Shown in pieces: positions 17,561 through 25,289 of a DNA stretch of 64,000 nt. Position 1 is the first letter of the stretch. Every line of letters begins with the position of its first letter. This stretch comes from Leucobacter allii (GTDB lineage: Bacteria > Actinomycetota > Actinomycetes > Actinomycetales > Microbacteriaceae), in contig NZ_CP095045.1 in assembly GCF_022919155.1 (NCBI RefSeq), positions 682,001 through 746,000 on the forward strand, read 5' to 3'. The notes below the pieces were generated by a model. That model saw only the letters and a program-made list of their open reading frames with translations, ran no database searches and was not told where the DNA came from. Position numbers and translations under genes: made by a program.

Positions 17561-18441
17561 TCTACCCGCTCGTCCAAGAGCTTGCTGCGACCGGTGCCCG
17601 GGTTCGGGTGCCGGTCGCGGTGACGTGCCGGGTACTGGGGTTCAGCCATCAGGGCTACTACCAATGGTTGTGCCGACCCCAGTCTCCGCGCGAGATCGAG
17701 GAAGCGCACCTCATCGGTGTGCTCCGTGAACTGCATGCTGATGATCCCGAGGGCGGGTACCGGGTCCTTGCTGATGATCTCCACGATCTCGGGTACGAGA
17801 TCAGTGAGCGGCGCGTGTGGCGGTTATGCAAGATCGCTGGCCTGCAGTCCGTCATCTCGAAACGGAAACGCCGCTACAGGGAGGCTGGTGCCCCGGTCGG
17901 TGATGATCTCGTGCAGCGCGAGTTCACGGCTGACCGTCTAGACGAGAAATGGTTGGTCGATATCACCGAGCATTGGACGGGCGAGGGCAAGCTCTACATG
18001 TGCGCGTTCAAGGATGTGTGTTCGAACCGGATCGTGGGGTACGCGATCGATAAGCGTATGAAGGCGTCGCTCGCGGTTCGTGCACTCGAGAACGCTCTGT
18101 TGCAGCGCGGCTATCCCGAAGGCGTGATCGTGCATTCCGATCGTGGGTCTCAGTTTCGGTCTCGGCGTTTCCAAAAGGCGCTGGGGCGGTATCGGCTGCG
18201 GGGATCGATGGGTCGTGTGGGTGCGTGCGGGGATAACGCGGCGATGGAGAGCTTCTTCAGCCTGTTGCAGAAGAACGTTCTCGATCGGCAATCCTGGCGA
18301 ACCAGGCAGGAACTACGGCTGGCGATCGTGTCGTGGGTCGAGGGGAAGTATCACCGGAAGCGGCGTCAGCGTCGGCTCGGGAAGCTGACACCGGTCGAGT
18401 TCGAAGCCATAATGATGGATGCTGTCGGTCTGGCGGCATAA
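17557..18441 (+). CDS. IS3-family transposase OrfB (DDE integrase)
   Basis: The 294-residue protein carries an HTH_21 segment (RVLGFSHQGYYQW and GYRVLADDL) and an rve-type integrase core with the catalytic triad D135 (KWLVDITEH), D195 (IVHSDRGSQF) and E231 (NAAMESFFSLLQ). The 35-residue spacing between the second D and E is the IS3-family DD(35)E. The frame is intact, so the element may be active. It ends 5 bases before the right inverted repeat. Confidence 0.95.
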   Translation: MIYPLVQELAATGARVRVPVAVTCRVLGFSHQGYYQWLCRPQSPREIEEAHLIGVLRELHADDPEGGYRVLADDLHDLGYEISERRVWRLCKIAGLQSVISKRKRRYREAGAPVGDDLVQREFTADRLDEKWLVDITEHWTGEGKLYMCAFKDVCSNRIVGYAIDKRMKASLAVRALENALLQRGYPEGVIVHSDRGSQFRSRRFQKALGRYRLRGSMGRVGACGDNAAMESFFSLLQKNVLDRQSWRTRQELRLAIVSWVEGKYHRKRRQRRLGKLTPVEFEAIMMDAVGLAA

Positions 18442-18689
18442 ACCCCGGACTCAACACAACCTTCAGCAGACCCGAATGAGCACGGATGCTCTCGGAGCTC
18501 CTACCGCGCGTGGCCTCTTCGGTGGACTCGCACGCACGCCGGAGTCGCGTATCGTGCACAACCTTCGTTCCGCGCGCATCCGCGCAGTTCTTCGATGGTC
18601 AGGGACCTCGGCGGGGGAGCGCTCATGCGCTCACAAGTCGGCGCCGAGGCTCACCCGTCTGACAGGGTCGCCGAAGCTGTGAGGCGCAC

Positions 18690-19259
18690 ATGTACGGGGC
18701 GTATCGTCAGATCATGGATACACAGACACGAACGAGCGGTGTGGACGCCGCGACGCTGGGCCTGGGATCAGTGCTGGTGGGTTCGTTGCCTGCTGCCCTG
18801 ATGACCGATGAAGCCCCCGACCGATACACGGTGGAGGCCGTGTTCACGCGACGCCCCGAACGGGATGAAGTGATCGAGATTTTGGGGAGCGAGACCCGGG
18901 ACTTTCTCGCGAAGGCTGGCTATCCGACCGTGGAGGTCACGGTGTCGGATCGCCGCCTGGAGATCGCGAACACGAACCTCGAGGAGTTGCGCGACGGACT
19001 CGCAAACGTACTCGCGGATCGCCTGGCAGAGATCAGCACGAGGGTGAGCGCTCGGCAGGAGGCAGCCGCGGTGCTGTTCCAGAACGCGGCTGCGAGTGAG
19101 AATGCCCGTACCGCCGCGGTCATCGCACTCGCGGAATCCGTCACTTTCGCCCCATCCCCAACTGGTCAGGATTCGGCGGGAGCGGAGGCGAACCGTGTCC
19201 GGTCGGATCGCGCCCAGATCGATGACTGGACCGATGAGGGCGGTCACGGACGTTCCTGA
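18690..19259 (+). CDS. hypothetical protein
   Basis: The 189-residue product starts at ATG 18690, which has GTGAGG just upstream; an ATG at 18714 is an alternative. The middle (about residues 43-125) is a charged alpha/beta region (RYTVEAVFTRRPERDEVIEI and VEVTVSDRRLEIANTNLEEL). The C-terminal third is alanine rich then acidic. No membrane helix or known domain is seen. It lies between the IS element and the desaturase gene; the 215 bases before it hold nothing recognisable. Confidence 0.6.
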   Translation: MYGAYRQIMDTQTRTSGVDAATLGLGSVLVGSLPAALMTDEAPDRYTVEAVFTRRPERDEVIEILGSETRDFLAKAGYPTVEVTVSDRRLEIANTNLEELRDGLANVLADRLAEISTRVSARQEAAAVLFQNAAASENARTAAVIALAESVTFAPSPTGQDSAGAEANRVRSDRAQIDDWTDEGGHGRS

Positions 19260-19289
19260 CGCCCAAGACCGCAGGATCTCAGGTGCATC

Positions 19290-20396
19290 ATGAACGAGTA
19301 TCGTTCGACCCGATCTCCTCGGACGGGCTTGTCAGCCAACGGTAGAGGTGCGAGCGGGTTCACGACATTGGCGAAGACGATCCGAGAGCAGGGATTGCTG
19401 CGTCGCCGGTATGGGTACTACTGGACGAAGCTGATCGGTCTGCCCCTGATCCTCGCCAGCGGCTTGTTCGCGTTCGTCTGGATCGGCGATACCTGGTGGC
19501 AACTCTTCACCGCGGCGCTCCTTGCGATCCTCTTCACTCAAATCGCGTTCCTCGGCCACGACTCCGCACACCGCCAGATCTTCATATCGGGAAAGTGGAA
19601 TGACTGGGTGAGCATCGTCCTCGGTGATTTGCTGGTCGGTATGAGCTACGGGTGGTGGCAGCACAAGCACACGCGCCACCACGCGAACCCCAACAAGCTG
19701 GGAGCCGATCCTGACATCGAACTCCCGGTGATTATTGTCACTCCGGATCGAGCACCTCCGAAGAGCCGGATGCTGAAATGGCTGCGGGCGCATCAGGGGG
19801 TGTTCTTCTTTCCGATTCTGCTTCTGGAAGGGGTCTCGCTGCACGCGTCCGGGGTGCGTCGAGTGCTCGCGAGGGGTGAGCTGAAGCGGCGTTGGGCAGA
19901 GATCGTGTTTCTGCTGATCCGGCTGATCGGGTTTCCGGTGCTCGTGTTCATCGTGCTCTCGCCGGGAATCGCGTTCGTGTTCCTCGCTGTGCAAGTCGGC
20001 GTGTTTGGGTTGTATATGGGAATTTCGTTTGCCCCGAATCATAAAGGGATGCCTGTCGTGCCGAGAGGTGCGAGCCTCGATTTCCTGCGGCGTCAGGTGA
20101 TGATGAGCCGCAATATTCGCGGTACCCGTGTGCTCGATACCGCGATGGGTGGTCTGAACTATCAGATCGAGCACCATCTGTTTCCTTCGATGCCTCGCCC
20201 GCATCTGCGCAGGGCAGCGCCGATCGTCGCCGAGTACTGCCGAACCCACGACGTTCCATATCTGCAGACGGGACTGTTCGCTTCGTACGCCATTGTCGTG
20301 CGCTACATCAACCGAGTCGGGCTCGGGGAGCGTGACGTGTTCACTTGCCCGCTCATCGAGCAGCGCAATCACCTCACGATGCCAGCGGCACCGTGA
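19290..20396 (+). CDS. membrane fatty acid desaturase
   Basis: The 368-residue membrane enzyme has the three histidine boxes of acyl-lipid/acyl-CoA desaturases: GHDSAH (H90, H94), HKHTRHH (H125-H131) and QIEHHLFP (Q292, H295, H296). They bind the di-iron centre that introduces a double bond into a fatty acyl chain. The Q-x-x-HH form of the third box is typical of front-end or delta-type desaturases. Four membrane segments are visible around the boxes. No cytochrome b5 domain is fused, so electrons come from a separate ferredoxin or reductase. The stop overlaps a possible GTG start of the lipid kinase. Confidence 0.93.
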   Translation: MNEYRSTRSPRTGLSANGRGASGFTTLAKTIREQGLLRRRYGYYWTKLIGLPLILASGLFAFVWIGDTWWQLFTAALLAILFTQIAFLGHDSAHRQIFISGKWNDWVSIVLGDLLVGMSYGWWQHKHTRHHANPNKLGADPDIELPVIIVTPDRAPPKSRMLKWLRAHQGVFFFPILLLEGVSLHASGVRRVLARGELKRRWAEIVFLLIRLIGFPVLVFIVLSPGIAFVFLAVQVGVFGLYMGISFAPNHKGMPVVPRGASLDFLRRQVMMSRNIRGTRVLDTAMGGLNYQIEHHLFPSMPRPHLRRAAPIVAEYCRTHDVPYLQTGLFASYAIVVRYINRVGLGERDVFTCPLIEQRNHLTMPAAP

Positions 20397-20416
20397 GGTT
20401 TCCTCGCAGAGACGGG

Positions 20417-21388
20417 ATGCCGAGGCGACCGCATGCCGCTGTGGTCTATCATCCGGTGAAGATTCCATTGGAGCGTGCCCGTGCTGCTGTAGAGGTGCAG
20501 GAGCGAGCGCTGGGCTGGGAAGCTTCACGCTGGTACGAGACAAACGCACAGGATTCCGGACGCGCCGCGGCGGAGCAAGCCCTGGCGGGTGACCCGGCAG
20601 TCATCATTGTGGCCGGTGGCGACGGCACCGTCCGAGCCGTCGCCGACGTCGTCCACGGCTCGGGGATCCCTATCGCGCTGATCCCCACCGGTACCGGGAA
20701 CCTGCTAGCCCGCGACCTCGGTATCTCGCTCGGCGATGTCGAGGGCAACATCGAGGCGGCGTTCACGGGCGCGACGCGGGCCGTGGATGTCGGGGTCGCC
20801 GAGTTCGACGATGCTGACGGCGCCTCACGACGGCATGCTTTCGCTGTCATGGCGGGTATCGGCCTGGATGCGGAGATGGCGGAGCACACGAGCTCGATCG
20901 CGAAGAAGCACCTCGGCTGGCTGGCCTACGTCACGCCCATCGCCAGATCGGTCATCGCCAACCGGCTCTTCCATCTCGACTACCGCGTGGACCAGAGCAG
21001 GGTCAGGTCCACTCGAGCGCACACGGTCATCGTGGGCAACTGCGGCACGCTCACCGGAAACATGCTCCTGATTCCGGGCGCGGTCATCGATGACGGGTTC
21101 CTCGATGTGGTGATGATGCGCCCGAAGGGACGGTTCGGGTGGGCTCGGATCGGCACGCGCCTCACTCTGCAGGGCATCGCACGTCGCTCTCGGCTCAGCC
21201 GGCGCATGCTTGAACGAGCGCCGGATATTCACGCGCTCGCCTACGTCCGGGGGAGACAGTTCGAGGCACGCTTCGACACTCCGCACCTGATCGAACTCGA
21301 CGGAGACAGCTTCGGCCACGTGACTCGCGTCAATGTCGGTATCAGACCCGGTGCACTGCAAGTCCGGGTTGCCCGGCGAACTGACTGA
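20417..21388 (+). CDS. diacylglycerol-kinase-like lipid kinase
   Basis: A 323-residue protein of the DAGK_cat / YegS-LCB5 family that phosphorylates diacylglycerol or similar lipids. The nucleotide-binding motif GGDGT is at residues 67-71 and PTGTGN at 90-95. The second beta-rich half has GNCGTLTGNMLLIPGA and the ELDGDSFG end typical of DgkB/YegS proteins. The ATG at 20417 opens at the conserved VVYHPVK strand; a GTG at 20393 overlapping the desaturase stop (GTGA) would add eight residues. Adjacency to the desaturase suggests membrane-lipid remodelling. Confidence 0.88.
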   Translation: MPRRPHAAVVYHPVKIPLERARAAVEVQERALGWEASRWYETNAQDSGRAAAEQALAGDPAVIIVAGGDGTVRAVADVVHGSGIPIALIPTGTGNLLARDLGISLGDVEGNIEAAFTGATRAVDVGVAEFDDADGASRRHAFAVMAGIGLDAEMAEHTSSIAKKHLGWLAYVTPIARSVIANRLFHLDYRVDQSRVRSTRAHTVIVGNCGTLTGNMLLIPGAVIDDGFLDVVMMRPKGRFGWARIGTRLTLQGIARRSRLSRRMLERAPDIHALAYVRGRQFEARFDTPHLIELDGDSFGHVTRVNVGIRPGALQVRVARRTD

Positions 21389-21476
21389 GCGCAGGCAAGC
21401 AGCGCTGGGGTGTGCGGTACGCACAGCCATGCTGTAGAAGAGCATCTCCCGCCGAACCACGCGAGGGAGGGGCGGG

Positions 21477-21641
21477 TTACACTTTCGAGCGCTTCGCGCG
21501 TTGCCGGAGCAGCCCGAAGATCACGGTGCCGACGAAGAGCACGATTCCGATGATGGCCAACCAGAGCAGGCCCTCGAACACGAATCCCACGATCGACAGC
21601 ACCGCCCATACCACAAGCAAGATGAGAAGAACTGTCCACAT
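21477..21641 (-). CDS. small two-helix membrane protein
   Basis: The 54-residue product (ATG at 21641) is almost wholly hydrophobic: two membrane helices (residues 2-20 and 23-43) followed by a basic tail (RQRAKRSKV). It resembles small actinobacterial stress membrane peptides. Upstream codons in the same frame lack membrane character. Function unknown. Confidence 0.6.
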   Translation of the reverse strand: MWTVLLILLVVWAVLSIVGFVFEGLLWLAIIGIVLFVGTVIFGLLRQRAKRSKV

Positions 21642-21957
21642 GTTCCTCACCCTACGCCTCTTCCCTGACCAGGGGTCATGCCTGGCTACACTCACAGGAA
21701 GTCGTGCCGAGACTTCCCTGCCCAGGTTGCGACACTTTTGAGTGGTGGAGTCATGATTCTCGCGAAGCTGCCTCCGTGAGGTCGCCATTCACCCATCATT
21801 CACCCAGAAGGACAGGGTCGTCGGGGCGGACCTCGAGGGCAAATTTCGGGGTGCATGTGCTGCAACAAAAATGCGTGACATGACGAGCTCTGCAACCCCT
21901 CGATCGCCATGACCTCTGCCGACTAGGAGAGAGGAAGCCGATCCGCCTGTCTGGAGG
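21642..21957. other. 316-base gap without a gene
   Basis: No gene, repeat or convincing terminator is seen between the small membrane protein and the end of the Ig-repeat surface protein gene. Sampled lines suggest that base composition steps up in GC at about this point. Confidence 0.4.
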
Positions 21958-24567
21958 TCACTGCTCCCAACGCGATGCGGAGAGCCTGGACAATGGATAC
22001 GCGGCCGCTCCCGCCAGCAGCAGACCGAGCGCAGTCCAGAGCGCCGCAGGCGCGGCTTCGTTGCCCGTGACGGCGAGCCCGCCCGCTGCGAGAGCCGGAG
22101 ATGGAGGCTTCGGAGCTGCCGGCGGGGTCGGCGACATCGGGTTCTTCTCGAGCTCGGCTTGCGTGAGCTCCACGGTGCCGAGCACGGTGGGCGGGGCCGC
22201 ATCCTCGGCGAGCAGCGTGTCGTCAACGCGGGGTGCTGGCGTTGTGACGGTGAGTGTGCTGGTGCCGACCGTCTTCGACGACCGGATGGTCGCCGCGTAG
22301 ACGCCGGGAGCGGATTCGGTGAACGCGCCGAGCCGCTGATCCGGATCGGTGGAGGACAGCAGGATGTCGATGCCCGGTACGGGGTGCTGTTGACCATCGC
22401 GGGCGGTGACGGTGATCGTCGTCGTGCTGGTGCCGTCGGCGAGGATCGCATCGTCGCCGAGGACGATATCGGCGCTCACCGCGGCGCCGACGATCTGCGT
22501 GAGCGTCGCGGTCTGCGTGAGCGCGGGGTCGACGGAAGCGTCGGCGGCGGTGATCGTGTGCTCCCCGAGGCTGGTCGATGCGGTGACGGTCGCGGTGTAG
22601 CTGCCGTCTCCGTGATCGGTGATGGAGGAGATGCGCTGATCTGGATCGCTCGAGACCAGAGTGATCGGCTCGTCCGCGAGCGGGTGGCCGTAAGCGTCGG
22701 CGGCGGTGACCGTCGCCGTGGTGGTCGAGACGCCGTCGGCGGTCAGCGTCGTCTCCGCGAGCGCCAGGCCGAGGACGGTGGCCGGGCCGGTCGTCTGCGT
22801 CAATTCGACCGACCTCACGAGCGCGGGATCGACCGTGTCCACTCGCGCGGTGAGCGTGGCGACGCCGACCGTGTCGGAGGCGGCGATTGTTGCGGTGTAC
22901 GTGCCGTCGCCGTGGTCGGTGACCGAAGAGATGGCCTGCTCGCCGTCGCTCGTGACGGTCGGCGCGGCACCGGCGATCGGATGCCCCACCGAGTCCGTGA
23001 CGCCCAGCGTCAGCAGCGAGGTCGTGGCGCCGTCAGCGACGATCTCGGGCGCGGACAGCTCGGCGGAGAGCCCCGCGGCCGGCCCGGCGATCTGCGTGAC
23101 GACGGCGCTGGCGGAGATGCCGTGCTCGGCCTGGAACGCACTCAGGGTGACGGGGCCGACGACTCGCGACGAGGTGATCGTGCCGGTATATTGGCCCTCC
23201 GCGACGCGGGCGAGGGGGCTGATGGCGAGCTCCGGATCGGACGCGGAGAGGGTCGGGGGAGCGGCGACGTCGACCGGGTGGCCCCAGGCGTCGAAGACGT
23301 TCAGCGCGAACGGCACCTGGGTCGTGCCATCGGCGAGGAACGTCGTCTCGGAGGGGAGGAGCTGCATACTCTGGGGCGGGCCCGGCGTCTGCACGAGCAC
23401 GTGCACCAGGTCAAGGTCCGGGCGACCGACCACGGACGCGGTGACATACCCCGTGGCGACGTCGGTCGTCGCGGTGATCTGCGCCGTATACGTGCCGTCG
23501 CCGTGATCGACCGTCGGAGTGATCGACTGCCCGGGAATCGTGGAGGTGAAGCGCACGACCTCCCCGATCACCGGATTGAAGGCGATGTCGCGCAGCACCA
23601 CGGTCGCCGTGACCTGGGCGGTGCCGTTCGCCACGATCGAGTTCGAGGAGATCGCGGAGAGCATATACGCGACCGGCTGCATGCGGAAGGTGATCTTCAG
23701 GTAGGGCGCGGCGCCCCGATCGCCCTGGGACATACTGGAGTTGATCCCCGAGGCATCGACGTAGCTCGATCCCGCGCCGCCGCTGCCGTAGGGGCTGCCC
23801 CCGCCCCCGCCGTAGTAGCCGCCGCCCCCGCCGCCGCCCAGGTTGTTCCCGGCGTCGCGATAGCCGGGCAGTCCGCCCGCGCCGAACGACCCGGCGGTAC
23901 CCGCCACACCGTCGTAGGCCTGGCCGGCGGCTCCGCCGGCCGACTGCGTGCCGCCACCGGCGCCGGGAACGACCTGCGCTGCCGTCGGGTTGTCCTCGCC
24001 CGCGCCCCCGGTGAGGCCTCCCGCGTTGCCGCCGGCGGCCCAAGGGTGGCCCCCGCCCCCGCCTCCGGCGACGAGGATGCGATCGCTCAGCGCGGTCCCG
24101 TTCCTGCGCAGGTCCGTGGCGCCGCCCCCGCCGCCCATCTTGGAGACCGAGGCGGCGTCGGGGTTGTCGCCAGGCGCGCCGCCGTTATAGCCGCCGTCCG
24201 GCCCGCCTCCATTGCCGCCCACTACCGCGGTGTAGCTCGCACCCGGCGTGATCGGCAATTCGGCGGTCACCAGAGCTCCGGTGCCGCCGGGCAGCGCCAG
24301 GCCGCGGGGTTCGCCGCCGGATCCGCCGAGCGCCTCGACGACCATTGCGGTCGCGCCGGCCGGCACGGTGACCGGGTGCTCTCCGGCCGTGGTGAAGGTG
24401 ACCGTCTGGTCGGCCGCCTCTGCGGGAGCGGCGGGAGCGACGACGAGCGCGGCTCCCGCAGCCACCGCGGCGCCGGTGACGAGGCCGGCCAGGGCGCGTC
24501 TCCCGAGGTGGAACAGTGAACGCCCGCCCGCGCGCGGTCGGGCTGCGGTCCGTGATGTTGCGGGCAT
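21958..24567 (-). CDS. Ig-repeat surface protein with LAxTG sorting signal
   Basis: The 869-residue protein has a signal peptide (basic start, hydrophobic core at about 26-45, cleavage near residue 52). A glycine-rich domain follows (about 75-290, runs such as VAGGGGGGHPWAAGG). Then come about six Ig-like invasin/Big_1-type repeats of 90-100 residues, several ending in DHGDGTYTA, and a proline-rich wall-spanning stretch. The tail starting at residue 831 reads LAVTG, a hydrophobic helix and a basic end. LAxTG is the motif recognised by class E sortases of actinobacteria. It is predicted to be covalently attached to the cell wall, probably for adhesion. RBS GAGGAG precedes the ATG. No sortase gene is present in the window. 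Confidence 0.88.
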   Translation of the reverse strand: MPATSRTAARPRAGGRSLFHLGRRALAGLVTGAAVAAGAALVVAPAAPAEAADQTVTFTTAGEHPVTVPAGATAMVVEALGGSGGEPRGLALPGGTGALVTAELPITPGASYTAVVGGNGGGPDGGYNGGAPGDNPDAASVSKMGGGGGATDLRRNGTALSDRILVAGGGGGGHPWAAGGNAGGLTGGAGEDNPTAAQVVPGAGGGTQSAGGAAGQAYDGVAGTAGSFGAGGLPGYRDAGNNLGGGGGGGYYGGGGGSPYGSGGAGSSYVDASGINSSMSQGDRGAAPYLKITFRMQPVAYMLSAISSNSIVANGTAQVTATVVLRDIAFNPVIGEVVRFTSTIPGQSITPTVDHGDGTYTAQITATTDVATGYVTASVVGRPDLDLVHVLVQTPGPPQSMQLLPSETTFLADGTTQVPFALNVFDAWGHPVDVAAPPTLSASDPELAISPLARVAEGQYTGTITSSRVVGPVTLSAFQAEHGISASAVVTQIAGPAAGLSAELSAPEIVADGATTSLLTLGVTDSVGHPIAGAAPTVTSDGEQAISSVTDHGDGTYTATIAASDTVGVATLTARVDTVDPALVRSVELTQTTGPATVLGLALAETTLTADGVSTTTATVTAADAYGHPLADEPITLVSSDPDQRISSITDHGDGSYTATVTASTSLGEHTITAADASVDPALTQTATLTQIVGAAVSADIVLGDDAILADGTSTTTITVTARDGQQHPVPGIDILLSSTDPDQRLGAFTESAPGVYAATIRSSKTVGTSTLTVTTPAPRVDDTLLAEDAAPPTVLGTVELTQAELEKNPMSPTPPAAPKPPSPALAAGGLAVTGNEAAPAALWTALGLLLAGAAAYPLSRLSASRWEQ

Positions 24568-24786
24568 CGATGCTCCTCAGGGAAACGGTCCGGCGTGTCC
24601 CCGAAGGGGCGATGGTTCATTATCCGTGATTGTCCCGTGCATTCGCAATGGAAAACATCACGGTCTCCGTTGAGGGGGAGCGAGGTCCGGATCTGGCGCT
24701 CGCGCCGGGAGATCGCGCTCCGGCACCGGTCCGCCCGGGCGCCGGCCGGTACCCCGCGCCGTCGATGGTGGGGGAGGATTGACGGC

Positions 24787-25116
24787 ATGGCAGACGACAG
24801 TGGCTGGGGCCTGGACGATCTCGATGGCAATGCGCACTCGCTGGTCTCGCATCGGCTCGGTGCCTGGGACCTGATGATCGGTGGCGGGCCGGACGCCTAC
24901 GTCGTGACGGCGATCGGCGAGGCCGGGGATCGCGTCGCCAACGCGCTGTCGTCCGTCGCGCTCGGTGACGATGCGACCACCGTCGATCTGACGGTCGGGG
25001 GTCAGGCCGTGGACTACCCCCGCAAATACGCCCTCACCCGCGACGAGGCCCTGGCGGCGATCGCCGATCTCGAGGCGGACCGCCTCGATGGGGATCGGTG
25101 GGAGATTCTCGAGTAG
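24787..25116 (+). CDS. Imm1-like immunity protein
   Basis: The 109-residue acidic protein starts at ATG 24787 after GGGGGAGG. Its shape matches Imm1-type immunity proteins: short strands with a GGGPDAYVVTAIGE core, a DLTVGGQAVDYPRKYALTRD segment (family xGxxxxxPRxxLVxxxxA) and a C-terminal helix ending before WEILE. Imm1 proteins neutralise cytosine-deaminase-type toxins of polymorphic secretion systems. No toxin is encoded next to it, so it is an orphan. The family call is by pattern and moderately sure. Confidence 0.6.
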   Translation: MADDSGWGLDDLDGNAHSLVSHRLGAWDLMIGGGPDAYVVTAIGEAGDRVANALSSVALGDDATTVDLTVGGQAVDYPRKYALTRDEALAAIADLEADRLDGDRWEILE

Positions 25117-25174
25117 AGCGACGCCGGGCGCGTGTCGGGTTCGTGCCGTCTCGCGCGCCCTGCGCATCACGGGA

Positions 25175-25190
25175 ATGTAAACCTTTACAT
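25175..25190. promoter_or_regulatory. LacI-type operator O1
   Basis: ATGTAAA (25175-25181), CC, TTTACAT (25184-25190): a perfect inverted repeat of the kind bound by LacI-family regulators. It lies 18 bases upstream of the -35 box of the NMT1-type transporter operon. The operon's own LacI gene is at 32457-33482. Confidence 0.7.
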
Positions 25191-25207
25191 GAATTTGTGA
25201 ATCGCGC

Positions 25208-25236
25208 TTGACTCCCGCGTCGCGGCTGCGTACTGT
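25208..25236 (+). promoter_or_regulatory. promoter of the ABC-importer/ALDH operon
   Basis: TTGACT (25208-25213) and TACTGT (25231-25236) are separated by 17 bases, a good sigma-70-type promoter. The predicted start is near 25243, inside the second operator. Confidence 0.7.
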
Positions 25237-25239
25237 CGC

Positions 25240-25255
25240 ATGTACACGATTACAT
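25240..25255. promoter_or_regulatory. LacI-type operator O2
   Basis: ATGTACACGATTACAT: outer arms ATGTA/TACAT identical to O1, with an imperfect centre containing CG. Its centre is 65 bases from that of O1, and it covers the predicted transcription start, a classical place for repression with possible looping. Confidence 0.65.
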
Positions 25256-25289
25256 CACTCGCAGTCGTCCGTTATCAAAGGAGATCGAT

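Larger units (their letters stand above)
17196..18474 (+). mobile_element. IS3-family insertion sequence
   Basis: Imperfect terminal inverted repeats of 28 bases (left 17196-17223, beginning TGGGTCTGCTGAGGG; right 18447-18474, reverse complement beginning CGGGTCTGCTGAAGG) agree at 25 of 28 positions. They flank an overlapping orfA/orfB transposase pair, giving an element of about 1.28 kb, normal for the IS3 family. The immediate flanks (GCGT on the left, AATG on the right) show no target duplication, and the interrupted FGE gene does not resume on the right, so sequence was lost next to the element. Confidence 0.95.

Noticed and set aside
22159..24519. A 786-residue open frame antisense to the Ig-repeat surface protein
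   Set aside because: It is glycine/arginine/aspartate rich without any domain, and mirrors the third-position GC of the strand below; the minus-strand protein has signal peptide, repeats and sorting tail.
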